From the NCBI GenBank assembly GCA_023228645.1, contig JALOAT010000037.1, positions 1 to 40,881 of the forward strand: 40,881 bases of DNA, written 5' to 3'. A program made the position numbers and the translations under genes. The DNA comes from Gammaproteobacteria bacterium (lineage in GTDB: Bacteria; Pseudomonadota; Gammaproteobacteria; Thiohalomonadales; Thiohalomonadaceae). The notes below the pieces were generated by a model. The model did no database searches and was not told the origin of the DNA. It saw only the letters and a program-made list of their open reading frames with translations. This document shows positions 22,903 through 31,363 of this stretch, one piece after another. Position 1 is the first letter of the stretch. Each line of letters opens with the position of its first letter.

Positions 22903-24240
22903 CTACGCGATGACACGCTGGCACTCCCGCAGGCAGCCGACAGGCAGGGTCACCACCGCGCATGTACCGCCGCCATCACGCGGGTGCAGCGCCACCTGCC
23001 AGCCGTTCGCCAGCGCAAGCTGCTGGGCGATGGCGAGACCAAGCCCGCTGCCACCGGTGCGGTGATTGCGCGACCGTTCCAGCCGGTAGAACGGGCGAAA
23101 CACCCGCTCGCGTTGATCCTCAGGGATACCTGGCCCCCGGTCCAGAATACGGATGTCGATGGCCGTTCCACTGTGCACAAGTTCAAGGTCCACGGGTTCC
23201 GGTTCGCTATAACGCACGGCATTTTCGATCAGGTTGCACAGCACCCGACGCAACGGCATCGCCGCGAGTTCGGCAGGCAGTGACGGGACGGGGCCGAGCC
23301 GGACTACGGCGCCGCTTCGCCGCGCATCGTCGACGAGCCCTTGCAGCAGTTCACAAAGATCCACCTCTTCACTCACGCCTCCGGTGATTCCTCGGCTCAC
23401 GTCGAGAAACAGTCCGAGCAGTTGCTCCATACCTTCGAGGTCCCGTTCGATGCCGGCGATGAGTTCAGGTGCGGCACTGCGCGGGATCATTTCGAGCGCC
23501 AGCGCCACACGGGCCAGGGGCGTGCGCAAGTCATGGGAAACGCCCGCCAACAGGGTGGTGCGGTTGGCGAGCAACTCCTGAACCTGGCGACTCATGTGAT
23601 TGAGGCTGCGCGCCAACTCGGCCAGCTCTTCCGGTCCTTCCTCCGGCACCGGCTTTGGCCAAGGTCCGCGCCCCATGCGCCGTACGGCATTTGAAAGCCG
23701 TTCAAGCGGATGCGTAAGTCGGTGCACCAGGACGATAACCATGGCGACCGTCACAATCAGCCCCACCGCCAATTCCAGCACCAACGCCTCGGGTGGGCGC
23801 ACCGCCACCCGCGAACGCGGAAAGCCCACGCGCACAGTGGCGGTATCAAGGGGAATGTCCGCCCAATACCAGGTCTCGCCACTGGGGTCTACCGAGACCC
23901 AGAGCTCGCCTTCGCCATGTAACTGACGGGATAAGGCGGCAGACAGAAACTGGATGTAAGGCAGGGCAACCGTTGGCCGGCTCACCTGCAGGTCCGCCGG
24001 CGCCACATGCAAGTCCCGCTCGTGGAGCATCTGTGCAACGGCATGCTTGTCTGCCGCCTGCTCCCAAATCTGCGCGGCATCAATCATGACCGAGACCAGA
24101 TCGTCCGTGGCACGCTTGCCGAGGGGAAACAACAGGAAGATCGCAAACACCGCCAGGGTAAAGATCTGGAACAACGCGGACACCACCGCAACGGTGAGGA
24201 ACATCCGCCCAAACAGCGTGCGCGGCCGCAGCTTAGTCAT
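22903..24240 (-). CDS. EnvZ-like sensor histidine kinase
   Basis: The protein has 445 residues. The first membrane segment (about 12-35) and the second (about 150-175) flank a ~115-residue periplasmic domain. HAMP (HRLTHPLERLSNAVRRMG) leads to the phospho-acceptor box LLAGVSHDLRTPLARVALAL, N box LCNLIENAVRYSEPE, G1 DRGPGIPEDQR and G2 GGSGLGLAIA. This is the EnvZ/RstB-like group. The ATG at 24240 overlaps the response regulator by 8 bases; an upstream extension is not used. The signal is unknown. The neighbouring cytochrome and porin genes are the probable targets. Confidence 0.92.
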   Translation of the reverse strand: MTKLRPRTLFGRMFLTVAVVSALFQIFTLAVFAIFLLFPLGKRATDDLVSVMIDAAQIWEQAADKHAVAQMLHERDLHVAPADLQVSRPTVALPYIQFLSAALSRQLHGEGELWVSVDPSGETWYWADIPLDTATVRVGFPRSRVAVRPPEALVLELAVGLIVTVAMVIVLVHRLTHPLERLSNAVRRMGRGPWPKPVPEEGPEELAELARSLNHMSRQVQELLANRTTLLAGVSHDLRTPLARVALALEMIPRSAAPELIAGIERDLEGMEQLLGLFLDVSRGITGGVSEEVDLCELLQGLVDDARRSGAVVRLGPVPSLPAELAAMPLRRVLCNLIENAVRYSEPEPVDLELVHSGTAIDIRILDRGPGIPEDQRERVFRPFYRLERSRNHRTGGSGLGLAIAQQLALANGWQVALHPRDGGGTCAVVTLPVGCLRECQRVIA

Positions 24241-24931
24241 GACCCGAAGGTGAAAAGAGATAACCGGCGCCCCAGACCGTGCGGATGTAGCAAGGCGACT
24301 CGGGATCGTCTTCAAGCTTGCGTCGCAGGCGCGTGACGCGCACATCGACACTGCGATCGAACGGGCCGCGTTCGTAGCCCTTGATGAGCTCCACCAGTGT
24401 GTCGCGGCTCAACACCCGGTTGGGATGTTCGGCAAAGGCGCGCAACAGCGCGAACTCCCCGGCCGTCAGAGCAACCTCCTCACCGTCGCGCAACAGGCGA
24501 TGACTCTCCAGGTGCAGCCGAAACGGACCGAAGCTCTGCACGGCCTCGGCTTCCTGTGTGCCGGCGCGCCGCAATACGGCGCGTACACGCGCCAGTAACT
24601 CCCGCGGATTGAATGGTTTGGGAAGGTAATCGTCCGCGCCCAGTTCGAGGCCGAGGATGCGATCCACTTCGTCGCCGCGCGCCGAACACATGATGATGGG
24701 GAGCTTGCCCTGTTGCCGCAGGCGCCGGGCAATGGTCAGGCCGTCGTCACCGGGCAACATCAAATCGAGGATCACCAGATCCGCTCGCCCCTGATGAAGG
24801 TAAGCGTCCATGGCGCGCCCATCGGGGACCGTCGCCACCTGATAACCGTTCTCCGTCAAGTAACGCTGCATCAGTGCCGCGAGCGGCCCATCGTCATCAA
24901 CGACAAGAATGCTCTCTTTCGGTTCGTGCAT
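24233..24931 (-). CDS. OmpR-family response regulator
   Basis: The protein has 232 residues. The receiver (SILVVDDDGPLAALMQRYL) has phospho-acceptor Asp in LVILDLMLPGDDG and Lys in YLPKPFNPREL. The winged helix has LTAGEFALLRAFAEHP, VLSRDTLVELIKGYE, DRSVDVRVTRLRRKLE and YIRTVWGAGYLF, which closely resembles OmpR. The start at 24931 fits the receiver and has GGAGGG upstream. It is coupled to its kinase by overlapping frames. It is transcribed away from the cytochrome c gene; a tandem direct repeat of OmpR-site type lies in the shared promoter. Confidence 0.94.
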   Translation of the reverse strand: MHEPKESILVVDDDGPLAALMQRYLTENGYQVATVPDGRAMDAYLHQGRADLVILDLMLPGDDGLTIARRLRQQGKLPIIMCSARGDEVDRILGLELGADDYLPKPFNPRELLARVRAVLRRAGTQEAEAVQSFGPFRLHLESHRLLRDGEEVALTAGEFALLRAFAEHPNRVLSRDTLVELIKGYERGPFDRSVDVRVTRLRRKLEDDPESPCYIRTVWGAGYLFSPSGHD

Positions 24932-24950
24932 CGCGTCCCTCCGGTGGCAC

Positions 24951-24971
24951 TGAAACAACTGTGAAACAACT
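24951..24971. promoter_or_regulatory. Tandem direct repeat TGAAACAACT, OmpR-type operator
   Basis: TGAAACAACT occurs at 24951-24960 and again at 24962-24971, an 11-base period. OmpR-family dimers bind head-to-tail half-sites with 10-11-base spacing, and OmpR sites often carry GAAACA cores. It lies 20-40 bases upstream of the response-regulator start and about 85 bases upstream of the divergent cytochrome c gene. Autoregulation and control of the cytochrome/porin operon are inferred. Confidence 0.6.
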
Positions 24972-25055
24972 TGTAGCAATGGCTAACAATCGGGTAACCG
25001 CCAGGAAACCCTTGAGGAGCAGGATTGAAATCGAGCATACACAAGGAGATCCCAC

Positions 25056-25640
25056 ATGAAACTATCCACTACGGTCACCACCCTGCTGGCAGTCGTTACG
25101 CTGGGGACGGCCTCATTGGCGTTTGCCCAGGCCGGCGCCGACATGAACGAACAAATGGCGCTCATGCAAAAACAGGTAGCGCTGATGAAGCCCGAACTTC
25201 AGCAAAAAGTGAAAGCCCTCTCCCCAGAGACCAAGAAGCTGTTGCTGCAACTCCTTGCCCAGCACACCCGCTACAGCGATCGCGTCACCTTTCGTCAGGT
25301 GATGCATGAAGTGCTGGCCGATTATCAGAGCATGGTGGCCGGTATCGTCACCGAAAACCCGGAGCAGGCCGCGGAAGCGGCGCGACGTCTGGCCAATCAC
25401 CGCATGCCCCGGGGCGGACTGCTGCCCTATCTCAAGCCGGAACATATCAACGACGCCGCCCTGTCGGCGCTGCTGCCGTTCAATGAAACCGTGGAGGGCA
25501 ACACGCTGAAGCTCGCCGAGGCGGCGGAACGGGGCGATATGGCCCTGGCAACGAATTACCTCACCACCATCACCACCGGCTGTGTCGGCTGTCACCAGAT
25601 GTTCCGCGGCACGCCGGGCCTGAGCGATCGACTCCGCTAA
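25056..25640 (+). CDS. Periplasmic cytochrome c, class II (cytochrome c'-like)
   Basis: The protein has 194 residues with a signal peptide (MKLSTTVTTLLAVVTLGTASLAFA, shown only to illustrate the hydrophobic core at its start). The body is helical. The single heme motif C-V-G-C-H is at residues 176-180, close to the C-terminus as in class II cytochromes with a four-helix bundle. An axial Met or His cannot be assigned with confidence. It is a likely periplasmic electron carrier or gas-binding protein. AAGGAG precedes the ATG. It is the first of three same-direction genes (cytochrome, porin, DUF2892) and divergent from the OmpR-type regulator. Confidence 0.85.
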   Translation: MKLSTTVTTLLAVVTLGTASLAFAQAGADMNEQMALMQKQVALMKPELQQKVKALSPETKKLLLQLLAQHTRYSDRVTFRQVMHEVLADYQSMVAGIVTENPEQAAEAARRLANHRMPRGGLLPYLKPEHINDAALSALLPFNETVEGNTLKLAEAAERGDMALATNYLTTITTGCVGCHQMFRGTPGLSDRLR

Positions 25641-25673
25641 TCCTGCGGACCACAAAAGGGGGGAGCCATGACC

Positions 25674-26828
25674 ATGATCAAGACCAAGACCGTAACCAAC
25701 ACGTTGGCGTTCACGGGCATCGTGCTCATGGGCGTCGGTTCAACGGCCTACGCCACCAACGGCGATCAGATGTTGGGGGTGACGGCCACACAGTGGGGAA
25801 TGGCGGGCGCCATCGTCGCCGCCCCGCAGGATGCGGGCACCGTGCTTACCAACCCGGCGGGCCTGGCCGGCCTCGACATCGAAGAGGTACGGTTCGACAC
25901 CGGCTTCGGATTCCTCAATCCGAACCGTGAGGCGAACGGCAACGAGAGCGACTCCAAACTCTATCTGATCCCCTCGGGCGCCGTGGCGGTGCGCGTCAGT
26001 GATCGGGTGGTGTTTGGCATGGGCATGGCCGGGCTCTCGGGCATGGGCGTGGATTTCGACGACACGACGCCCATGCCCGGCAATCAGGCCGTGGTTACCA
26101 ACAAGCAGTTCCTCAAGATCGCCCCCGGGTTGTCCTATCGGGTTTCCGACCGTCTGGCTGTCGGCGCCGCACTCAACATCGATTACCAGAGCCTGGCCAT
26201 GTATACGCCGCAGTTCCAGCTGCCGCAGAACCAGGTCTACGGGTATGGCGCCGGGTTCGGCCTGACGTATGCGCTCAGTGACCAACTGACGTTGGGGGCC
26301 TCCTACATCACCCGGCAGCAGATGGATGCCTTCAAGTGGAACACCCTGAGCGGACGCTTTGAAATGACCATGGATGCGCCGGCGCAGGCGGCGGTCGGTG
26401 CCGCATGGAGACCTGGAGATGACTGGCTGGTGGAATTCGACGTCAAGCACATTGCGTTCAGCGATGTCCTCGATGAGGTGACGCTCCACACCCCGACGGG
26501 CAGCCAGCCCCTCACCTTCGGTTGGAGCGATCAGACGGTATTTGCATTGGGCGTCCAGCGCCGCCTCAGTCCCCGGGCCACCGTGCGGGCGGGCCTCAAC
26601 TATGGTGAGTCGCCCATCGGTTCGGAGGACGTGACCTCCAACATCGGCTCACTGGCGGTCACGGAATGGCATGGCTCGCTCGGCTTCACGCGCGCCTTCA
26701 CGGATCGTCTCTCGGGCTCGTTCTCCTATGCCCACGCCTTTGAGAACGAAGTGCGATCAAATACCAGCCCGGCGACCATCCAGCTCGACCAGAACATCAT
26801 CAACCTGCAACTCAGCTACAAGAACTAG
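25674..26828 (+). CDS. FadL/TodX-family outer-membrane transport protein
   Basis: The protein has 384 residues and a signal peptide ending near VGSTAYA. The FadL signature L-T-N-P-A-G-L-A-G-L is present, after the N-terminal hatch segment GDQMLGVTATQWGMAGA. The rest alternates amphipathic strands and ends in a short strand (NLQLSYKN). FadL proteins carry hydrophobic compounds such as long-chain fatty acids or hydrocarbons across the outer membrane. Two ATGs lie six bases apart; 25674 is chosen because GGAG is then 8 bases away. It follows the cytochrome c gene by 33 bases and precedes the DUF2892 gene by 9, so one operon is likely. Confidence 0.92.
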   Translation: MIKTKTVTNTLAFTGIVLMGVGSTAYATNGDQMLGVTATQWGMAGAIVAAPQDAGTVLTNPAGLAGLDIEEVRFDTGFGFLNPNREANGNESDSKLYLIPSGAVAVRVSDRVVFGMGMAGLSGMGVDFDDTTPMPGNQAVVTNKQFLKIAPGLSYRVSDRLAVGAALNIDYQSLAMYTPQFQLPQNQVYGYGAGFGLTYALSDQLTLGASYITRQQMDAFKWNTLSGRFEMTMDAPAQAAVGAAWRPGDDWLVEFDVKHIAFSDVLDEVTLHTPTGSQPLTFGWSDQTVFALGVQRRLSPRATVRAGLNYGESPIGSEDVTSNIGSLAVTEWHGSLGFTRAFTDRLSGSFSYAHAFENEVRSNTSPATIQLDQNIINLQLSYKN

Positions 26829-26837
26829 GAGATAACC

Positions 26838-27026
26838 ATGAACGTCATTCAAATCGTTCACTTCACCGCCGGGACCGTGGTACTCCTGAGCATCGCCCTG
26901 GGCGTCGCAGTGCATCCCTATTGGCTGGCACTGGGCGCAATGGTGGGCGCCAATCTGGCGCAAAGCGCCTTCACCTCGTTCTGTCCGTTGGCGTCGGTGC
27001 TCAAGCGTTTCGGGGTCCCGGAATAA
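26838..27026 (+). CDS. DUF2892-family small membrane protein
   Basis: The protein has 62 residues with two hydrophobic segments (about 5-25 and 28-45). C-terminal NLAQSAFTSFCPLASVLKRFGV matches the DUF2892 pattern F-T-x-x-C-P, as in the membrane tail of YgaP-like proteins. The single Cys is conserved in the family. Function is unknown; members often accompany sulfur or redox proteins. It is the last gene of the cytochrome/FadL operon and ends before a terminator-like hairpin. Confidence 0.85.
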   Translation: MNVIQIVHFTAGTVVLLSIALGVAVHPYWLALGAMVGANLAQSAFTSFCPLASVLKRFGVPE

Positions 27027-27171
27027 CGCAGCGGGGAGTGCGGGGACCGTATGGCTAGTCAATGGACGCCATTGCACAGGTATGCCGCCCCTGGCACTCC
27101 CGCCCAATCTTTGTGCATTCGCTCGTGACAGCGCCGCTGCCATGACGTGCTCCTGCCCGGCAGGTCTACCC

Positions 27172-27204
27172 GGAGGATGACCGGCTCGATCCCGGTCACC
27201 CTCC
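27172..27204. terminator. Hairpin between convergent genes
   Basis: GGAGGATGACCGG (27172-27184) pairs in 12 of 13 positions with CCGGTCACCCTCC (27192-27204). It lies 146 bases after the DUF2892 stop and just before the stop of the leftward gene. No T-run. Probable shared terminator. Confidence 0.55.
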
Positions 27205-27222
27205 TAATGGATTCCAGCTTGC

Positions 27223-27750
27223 TCAATGTTCGTCATGCCCCTTGCCCTGACGAGCGTACTTATCTTTGTGCTTGTTGCGGTAGTCCCGGTTCGCATAAGG
27301 CCAAGCCTCTGCCGATTCGGGCCAGACGTGCTGAACTCCACGGTCTGTCACCCGAAGGGAGCCAGGAAGGTGAAGCACATCGGGCTCGCCCTCATTGCGC
27401 AAACGCGTAACCACGGGCCTCCCGGAGGTGCCGTAGATGTGGGCCTCGTTTGCGACCTGCAACTTCAGTGCGTCATAAGAACCCGTGGCGATCTGCCCCA
27501 GGTCCGCATTCAACCGTGCGATCAATCCGCGCAAGTCGGTCAGCGGCACGAGCACACCATCTGCATCTTCGAACAAAACACGCTCCCGATGCTGATCGTC
27601 CATTCCAATGAGCTTGTGAGCACGCACAAGCACCACCGAAGGGGCCCCGTCGTCCCAGCGCTCGTGCTTGCGATGCTCGGACGCGATACTTGCAGACGTC
27701 GCCATGATTGCGACGGCCGTAACGAACACCTTCAGAAATTTTGCTCTCAT
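27223..27750 (-). CDS. Exported protein of unknown function
   Basis: The protein has 175 residues with a signal peptide (MRAKFLKVFVTAVAIMATSA). The mature part is hydrophilic: VVLVRAHKLIGMDD, ERVLFEDADGVLVPLTDLRG, YDALKLQVANEAHIYGTSGR and LHLPGSLRVTDRGVQHV. The last pieces recall the DUF4382 pattern of a beta domain describing additive constraints, but the match is loose. The C-terminus is charged (NKHKDKYARQGKGHDEH), possibly metal-binding. It is monocistronic and convergent with the FadL operon. Confidence 0.7.
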   Translation of the reverse strand: MRAKFLKVFVTAVAIMATSASIASEHRKHERWDDGAPSVVLVRAHKLIGMDDQHRERVLFEDADGVLVPLTDLRGLIARLNADLGQIATGSYDALKLQVANEAHIYGTSGRPVVTRLRNEGEPDVLHLPGSLRVTDRGVQHVWPESAEAWPYANRDYRNKHKDKYARQGKGHDEH

Positions 27751-28119
27751 AACATGTCGCTCCCGTGGGGTGTTTTTTGTCCACGGAGACAGAGTGCACC
27801 GGCAAGATTAACCTGGACTGAAAACGACCGCTGACGCCGGCCTTCGGTGAGATACGAAAGCTGGACAAGCAGATGAGGCGCGCTCGCCGTAGCGATTTCG
27901 CCTTTCACGCACTCTCGGAATACCCCCCAAAACCGGCGATCATGCACGTCGATAATGAGGAATGGGGCAACGGGACCACGCAGTTCTTCATGCGGCCTCG
28001 CATTCAAAGTGCTGACGTATAGCGGATTACGTGATCCGGCTGCCGAGCGGTGCCTGAAGTGCGGCCATTGGGCGATGACTTGTGGCACAATCTTTTTACC
28101 AGGCATCGAAATTCACGCC
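27751..28119. other. Upstream region of the corrinoid operon
   Basis: This 369-base region holds the promoters of the leftward exported-protein gene and of the rightward corrinoid operon. I looked for a cobalamin riboswitch (B12 box and the conserved core) and did not find one. A sigma-54-like TGGCAC at about 28083 lacks the -12 GC element. Nothing else is recognised. Confidence 0.4.
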
Positions 28120-28770
28120 ATGCCCAACGACGCACACGCGGCACTCGATCGGCTGATGGTTGCCCTGCTGGAAGGTGATCCAGAGGCGGCACTTGCGGAG
28201 ACCAGCCAGCTGCTGGCGGCGGGGGTCAGCCGTGAGCACATCGTGGTAGCGGGGCTTGAGACCGCCATGACCCGGCTCGACGAGAAATGCACCGTCGAAG
28301 GCTTTAACCTCCTGGAGATCATGCTCGTGGGCCGTGCGGTGTCCAAGGTGGTGGGGGTGCTGTACCCCGAAGGCGTGAGCCGCGGCGAAGGGCGTGCAAC
28401 CTTTGTCATCGCCACGCCCGAGGGTGACATTCACGATCTCGGCAAGAACATCGTCAAGACGGTGTTGATCGGCAAGGGCTTTCGCGTGGTGGACCTGGGC
28501 CAGGACTGTCCCATTCCTCACCTGATCGAGGCGGTGGAACGCGAGGGGGCGGTTGCCGCCTTGGTCAGCGGACTGATTTCATCGGTGGTTCCCCAGGTGC
28601 GCAAGATCAAACCGGCCCTCGCTGCGCGGGGACTGGGGCACGTGAAAGTGGTCGCCGGCGGTGCGGCGCTCAAGCAGGCCAGCGCCGAGAGCCTGGATGT
28701 GGACTACGTGGCCGAAACCGCCTTCGACGGTGCCCATTATCTCGAGCAAATGGTGCAGGAGCTACCGTGA
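28120..28770 (+). CDS. Corrinoid (methyl-B12) protein, MtaC/MtbC-like
   Basis: The protein has 216 residues. Residues 1-90 form the helical cap (B12-binding-2): LDRLMVALLEGDPEAALAET and a LLEIMLVGRAVSKV helix. Residues 92-216 form the Rossmann B12-binding domain, with D-I-H-D-L-G (Asp103, His105, Gly108). His105 is the lower cobalt ligand (base-off, His-on). LVSGLISSVVPQV and VVAGGAALKQASAESL complete the cofactor pocket. The protein shuttles a methyl group between a donor-side and an acceptor-side methyltransferase. It is the first gene of a four-gene operon; the next gene's GTG overlaps its stop by 4 bases. Confidence 0.93.
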   Translation: MPNDAHAALDRLMVALLEGDPEAALAETSQLLAAGVSREHIVVAGLETAMTRLDEKCTVEGFNLLEIMLVGRAVSKVVGVLYPEGVSRGEGRATFVIATPEGDIHDLGKNIVKTVLIGKGFRVVDLGQDCPIPHLIEAVEREGAVAALVSGLISSVVPQVRKIKPALAARGLGHVKVVAGGAALKQASAESLDVDYVAETAFDGAHYLEQMVQELP

Positions 28771-29789
28771 ACGGGCGGGAACGCATCCTGGCAACGGTGG
28801 GCTTCAGACCGGCCGATCGCGTGCCTTGCATTCCCCTCGTGTTCGGACACGCTGCGGTGTCGGCGGGCGTTCCGCTGTCCGATTACCTGCGCGACGGGGA
28901 TTGTCTTGCACGGTGCCAACTCGCCGCCCAGGACCGTTACGGATACGACGCGGTGTATGCCTTCATGGACACCTTCGTGGAAACCGAGGCGATAGGTTCC
29001 ACGTTGCACTACAGTCCCAATCTCTATCCTCACGTGGTGCAGTATGCGCTGCACTCGGGCGAGATTCCGTCCCGCCTGAAGCTGCCCGATCCCACGCGAG
29101 ACGGGCGCATGCCTGAGGTGCTGAAGGCCACCGCGGCGTTGCATCGTGCCGTCGGTGATCGCCTGCTGCTGGTGGGCGCCGTGACCGGTCCCATGAGCCA
29201 GGCCACCACCTACATGGCGCTGGAAGAGGCGCTGTATTTTCTTGTGGACGCCCCTGAGGCGTTCTTGCAGATACTCGACTATGCCACCGAAGTGACCATC
29301 GCCTTTGGTCTGGCGCAGATCCGCGCCGGTGCGCAGGCGGTGGCCTTGATCGATCCTTCATCCTCCCCGGCGGTCATTCCACCGGCACTGTTCCACGCAC
29401 AGGTGCTGCCGCGGCAGAAAAAAATCATGGCCGCCTTCCGTGACGCCGGGGCGCTGGCGTGGCTCGACATCGCCGGCCCCATCTCACCGCTGCTGGCGGC
29501 GCTTCCCGGCATGGGCCCCGATATCGTCACCCTCGATTACGAGGTGTCGCTCACCGAGGGAAAACGGCATCTCCCGCACACCTGCCTTGCCGGCAACATC
29601 CGCTCACTGGATTTCGTACTGGCCACACCCGGACAGATGTTCGACGAGGTCTGTGCGGCGCGGGCCGAGGTGGGTACGCGCGGCGGCCTGCTGCTTTCCT
29701 CCGGCTCGGAAGTGCCGCTGGAGGCGAACCCGGACAATCTTCACGCCATGCTGGCCGCCTGTGCGGCGGACGCGCCGTGCCGGAACTGA
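28767..29789 (+). CDS. UroD-fold corrinoid methyltransferase lacking the MtaA zinc triad
   Basis: The protein has 340 residues and a GTG start overlapping the previous stop. N-terminal RERILATVGFRPADRVPCIP and VGAVTGPMSQATTYMALEEA are typical of the uroporphyrinogen-decarboxylase-like methyltransferases (MtaA, CmuA and O-demethylase families). In MtaA-like enzymes zinc is held by His-X-Cys and a distant Cys. Here the corresponding positions read Asp234-Ile-Ala236 (in AWLDIAGP) and Ser314 (in SSGSEVP). All three ligands are replaced, yet the surrounding sequence is well kept. It may handle a non-thiol substrate or acceptor, or use another metal site. Lies between the corrinoid protein and its activator. 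The substrate is unknown. Confidence 0.88.
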   Translation: MNGRERILATVGFRPADRVPCIPLVFGHAAVSAGVPLSDYLRDGDCLARCQLAAQDRYGYDAVYAFMDTFVETEAIGSTLHYSPNLYPHVVQYALHSGEIPSRLKLPDPTRDGRMPEVLKATAALHRAVGDRLLLVGAVTGPMSQATTYMALEEALYFLVDAPEAFLQILDYATEVTIAFGLAQIRAGAQAVALIDPSSSPAVIPPALFHAQVLPRQKKIMAAFRDAGALAWLDIAGPISPLLAALPGMGPDIVTLDYEVSLTEGKRHLPHTCLAGNIRSLDFVLATPGQMFDEVCAARAEVGTRGGLLLSSGSEVPLEANPDNLHAMLAACAADAPCRN

Positions 29790-31363
29790 CCATCCTGCTC
29801 GACCACCAGACCCACAGGCTGGTCTTCACGCCCGGCCGTTCCGTGCGCGACGTCCTGGAACCCACACCGTATCGCGTCCGCTCCGGTTGTCACGGCAACG
29901 GTGCCTGTGGCCTATGCCGCATCCGCATATTGGCAGGTGATGCGGGGCCGGTGACCACGAGCGAACAGCTTCACCTGCATGAAGATCTGTTGGCGCAAGG
30001 CGTACGCCTGGCCTGTCAGGTCCGGCCCCACGAGGCGCTCTCCGTGGAAGTGCTGAACCCGGCACCGCCCTCGGACTGGCGCGCCACACCGGAGGGCTTC
30101 TGGCAGCGCGGCGAAGCCCGTGAGCACGACGTCATGCCGGACGTCGTCGACGTTCCGCGGCCGTGCGGCGTCGCCGTGGACATCGGCACCACCAATCTCA
30201 GCCTCTCCGTCTTTGAACTGGAATGCGGTCGCTGGTTGGCGGACCGCTGGGGCCGCAATCCGCAAGCGGCGCACGGCAGCGACTTCATCAGTCGCCTGGC
30301 GGCAGCAGCACACTCGCGCGAGATCGCGGCGCAGATGAGCGCGCAGGTGGTGGATGCGCTCGCCGAGGCCCTGCAAGACATCGCGGTCCACGACGGCTTC
30401 GACCTGCGGCGCATCGTGCGTGTGGTCCTGGTGGGTAACACGGCCATGCTGGCGTTGCTCACGGGCAAGCATTTGGCGAGATTGCTCTGTCCCGAGTATT
30501 GGAGCCTGCCGCTGGAATGCCGCCCGGACGACGTGGCGCCCTGGATTGCGCGCTGGCAGATCCACCCCCATGCGCAGGTGGAGGTGGTTCAGCCGCTGGC
30601 CGGATTCGTCGGTTCCGATCTGTTGGCCGGGCTGGTGGCGGTCCGGCTCGACGACGGCGACACGCCCGCCCTGTTCATCGATGCAGGCACCAATTCGGAA
30701 GTCGCCCTGTGGGACGGTGAACGCCTGTACGTCACCGCCACAGCCGGCGGACCCGCCTTCGAGACCGTCGGGCTCGGCGTGCCGGCGGAACCCGGGGCCA
30801 TTTACCGGGTCACCTGTAATGGGCAATTGGAGTTCCATACCCTGGAAAGCGATCAGGCAAACGGGCTGTGCGGCTCCGGGCTGGTGGATCTCATGGCGCG
30901 ATTGCGTGAAAAGGGCATATTGAACGAACGGGGAAACCTCGTCGGCGGCGAGTTCCGTTTTTCCGCCGGCAAGCGTGACATGGTGCTGACCAAGCGCGAC
31001 GTGGACGCCTTCCAGCGCGCCAAGGCTGCCATCGGCGCGGCAGTGTCTGCGCTTTGCAGAACGGCGGACTTGCACGTCGATGAACTCCAGCGCATCTGGA
31101 TCGCCGGCGCCTTCGGTCGCTACCTGGACATCACCAGTGCCCAGGCGGTGGGACTCGTACCCAAGGTGAGCCGCGAACGCATCATGCTGGCCGGAAACAC
31201 GGCCCTGAGCGGCTGCGCCGACCTGCTGCTGTCGACCGCGGCCCGGCAGCGCCTGTCCCGTTTGCGCGACCGTGCGGGCAGCGTGCTCAACCTGGCCCAC
31301 GACGCGGATTTCGCGCGCACCTTCATGGAACATCTGTATCTGAGGCCATTCACGACACCATGA
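29777..31363 (+). CDS. RACo-type corrinoid reductive activator (2Fe-2S plus ASKHA)
   Basis: The protein has 528 residues. The N-terminus is a ferredoxin domain with Cys38, Cys44, Cys47 and Cys80 (SGCHGNGACGLC then RLACQV), the C-X5-C-X2-C-Xn-C pattern of a [2Fe-2S] cluster. After a linker comes an ASKHA-type ATPase (DUF4445): VAVDIGTTNLSLSVFEL, VLVGNTAMLALLTGK, FIDAGTNSEVALWDGER, NGLCGSGLVDLMAR and WIAGAFGRYLD. Such proteins use ATP to reduce inactive Co(II) corrinoid to Co(I). The GTG start at 29777 overlaps the methyltransferase by 13 bases. It is the third gene of the operon and supports a real methyl-transfer role for it. Confidence 0.93.
   Translation: MPELTILLDHQTHRLVFTPGRSVRDVLEPTPYRVRSGCHGNGACGLCRIRILAGDAGPVTTSEQLHLHEDLLAQGVRLACQVRPHEALSVEVLNPAPPSDWRATPEGFWQRGEAREHDVMPDVVDVPRPCGVAVDIGTTNLSLSVFELECGRWLADRWGRNPQAAHGSDFISRLAAAAHSREIAAQMSAQVVDALAEALQDIAVHDGFDLRRIVRVVLVGNTAMLALLTGKHLARLLCPEYWSLPLECRPDDVAPWIARWQIHPHAQVEVVQPLAGFVGSDLLAGLVAVRLDDGDTPALFIDAGTNSEVALWDGERLYVTATAGGPAFETVGLGVPAEPGAIYRVTCNGQLEFHTLESDQANGLCGSGLVDLMARLREKGILNERGNLVGGEFRFSAGKRDMVLTKRDVDAFQRAKAAIGAAVSALCRTADLHVDELQRIWIAGAFGRYLDITSAQAVGLVPKVSRERIMLAGNTALSGCADLLLSTAARQRLSRLRDRAGSVLNLAHDADFARTFMEHLYLRPFTTP

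Noticed and set aside
28083..28100. TGGCAC followed by a T-run upstream of the corrinoid operon, resembling a sigma-54 promoter
   Set aside because: The -12 GC element is missing at the required distance from the -24 GG.
27751..28119. Possible cobalamin riboswitch before the corrinoid genes
   Set aside because: No B12 box and no conserved riboswitch core could be found by eye.
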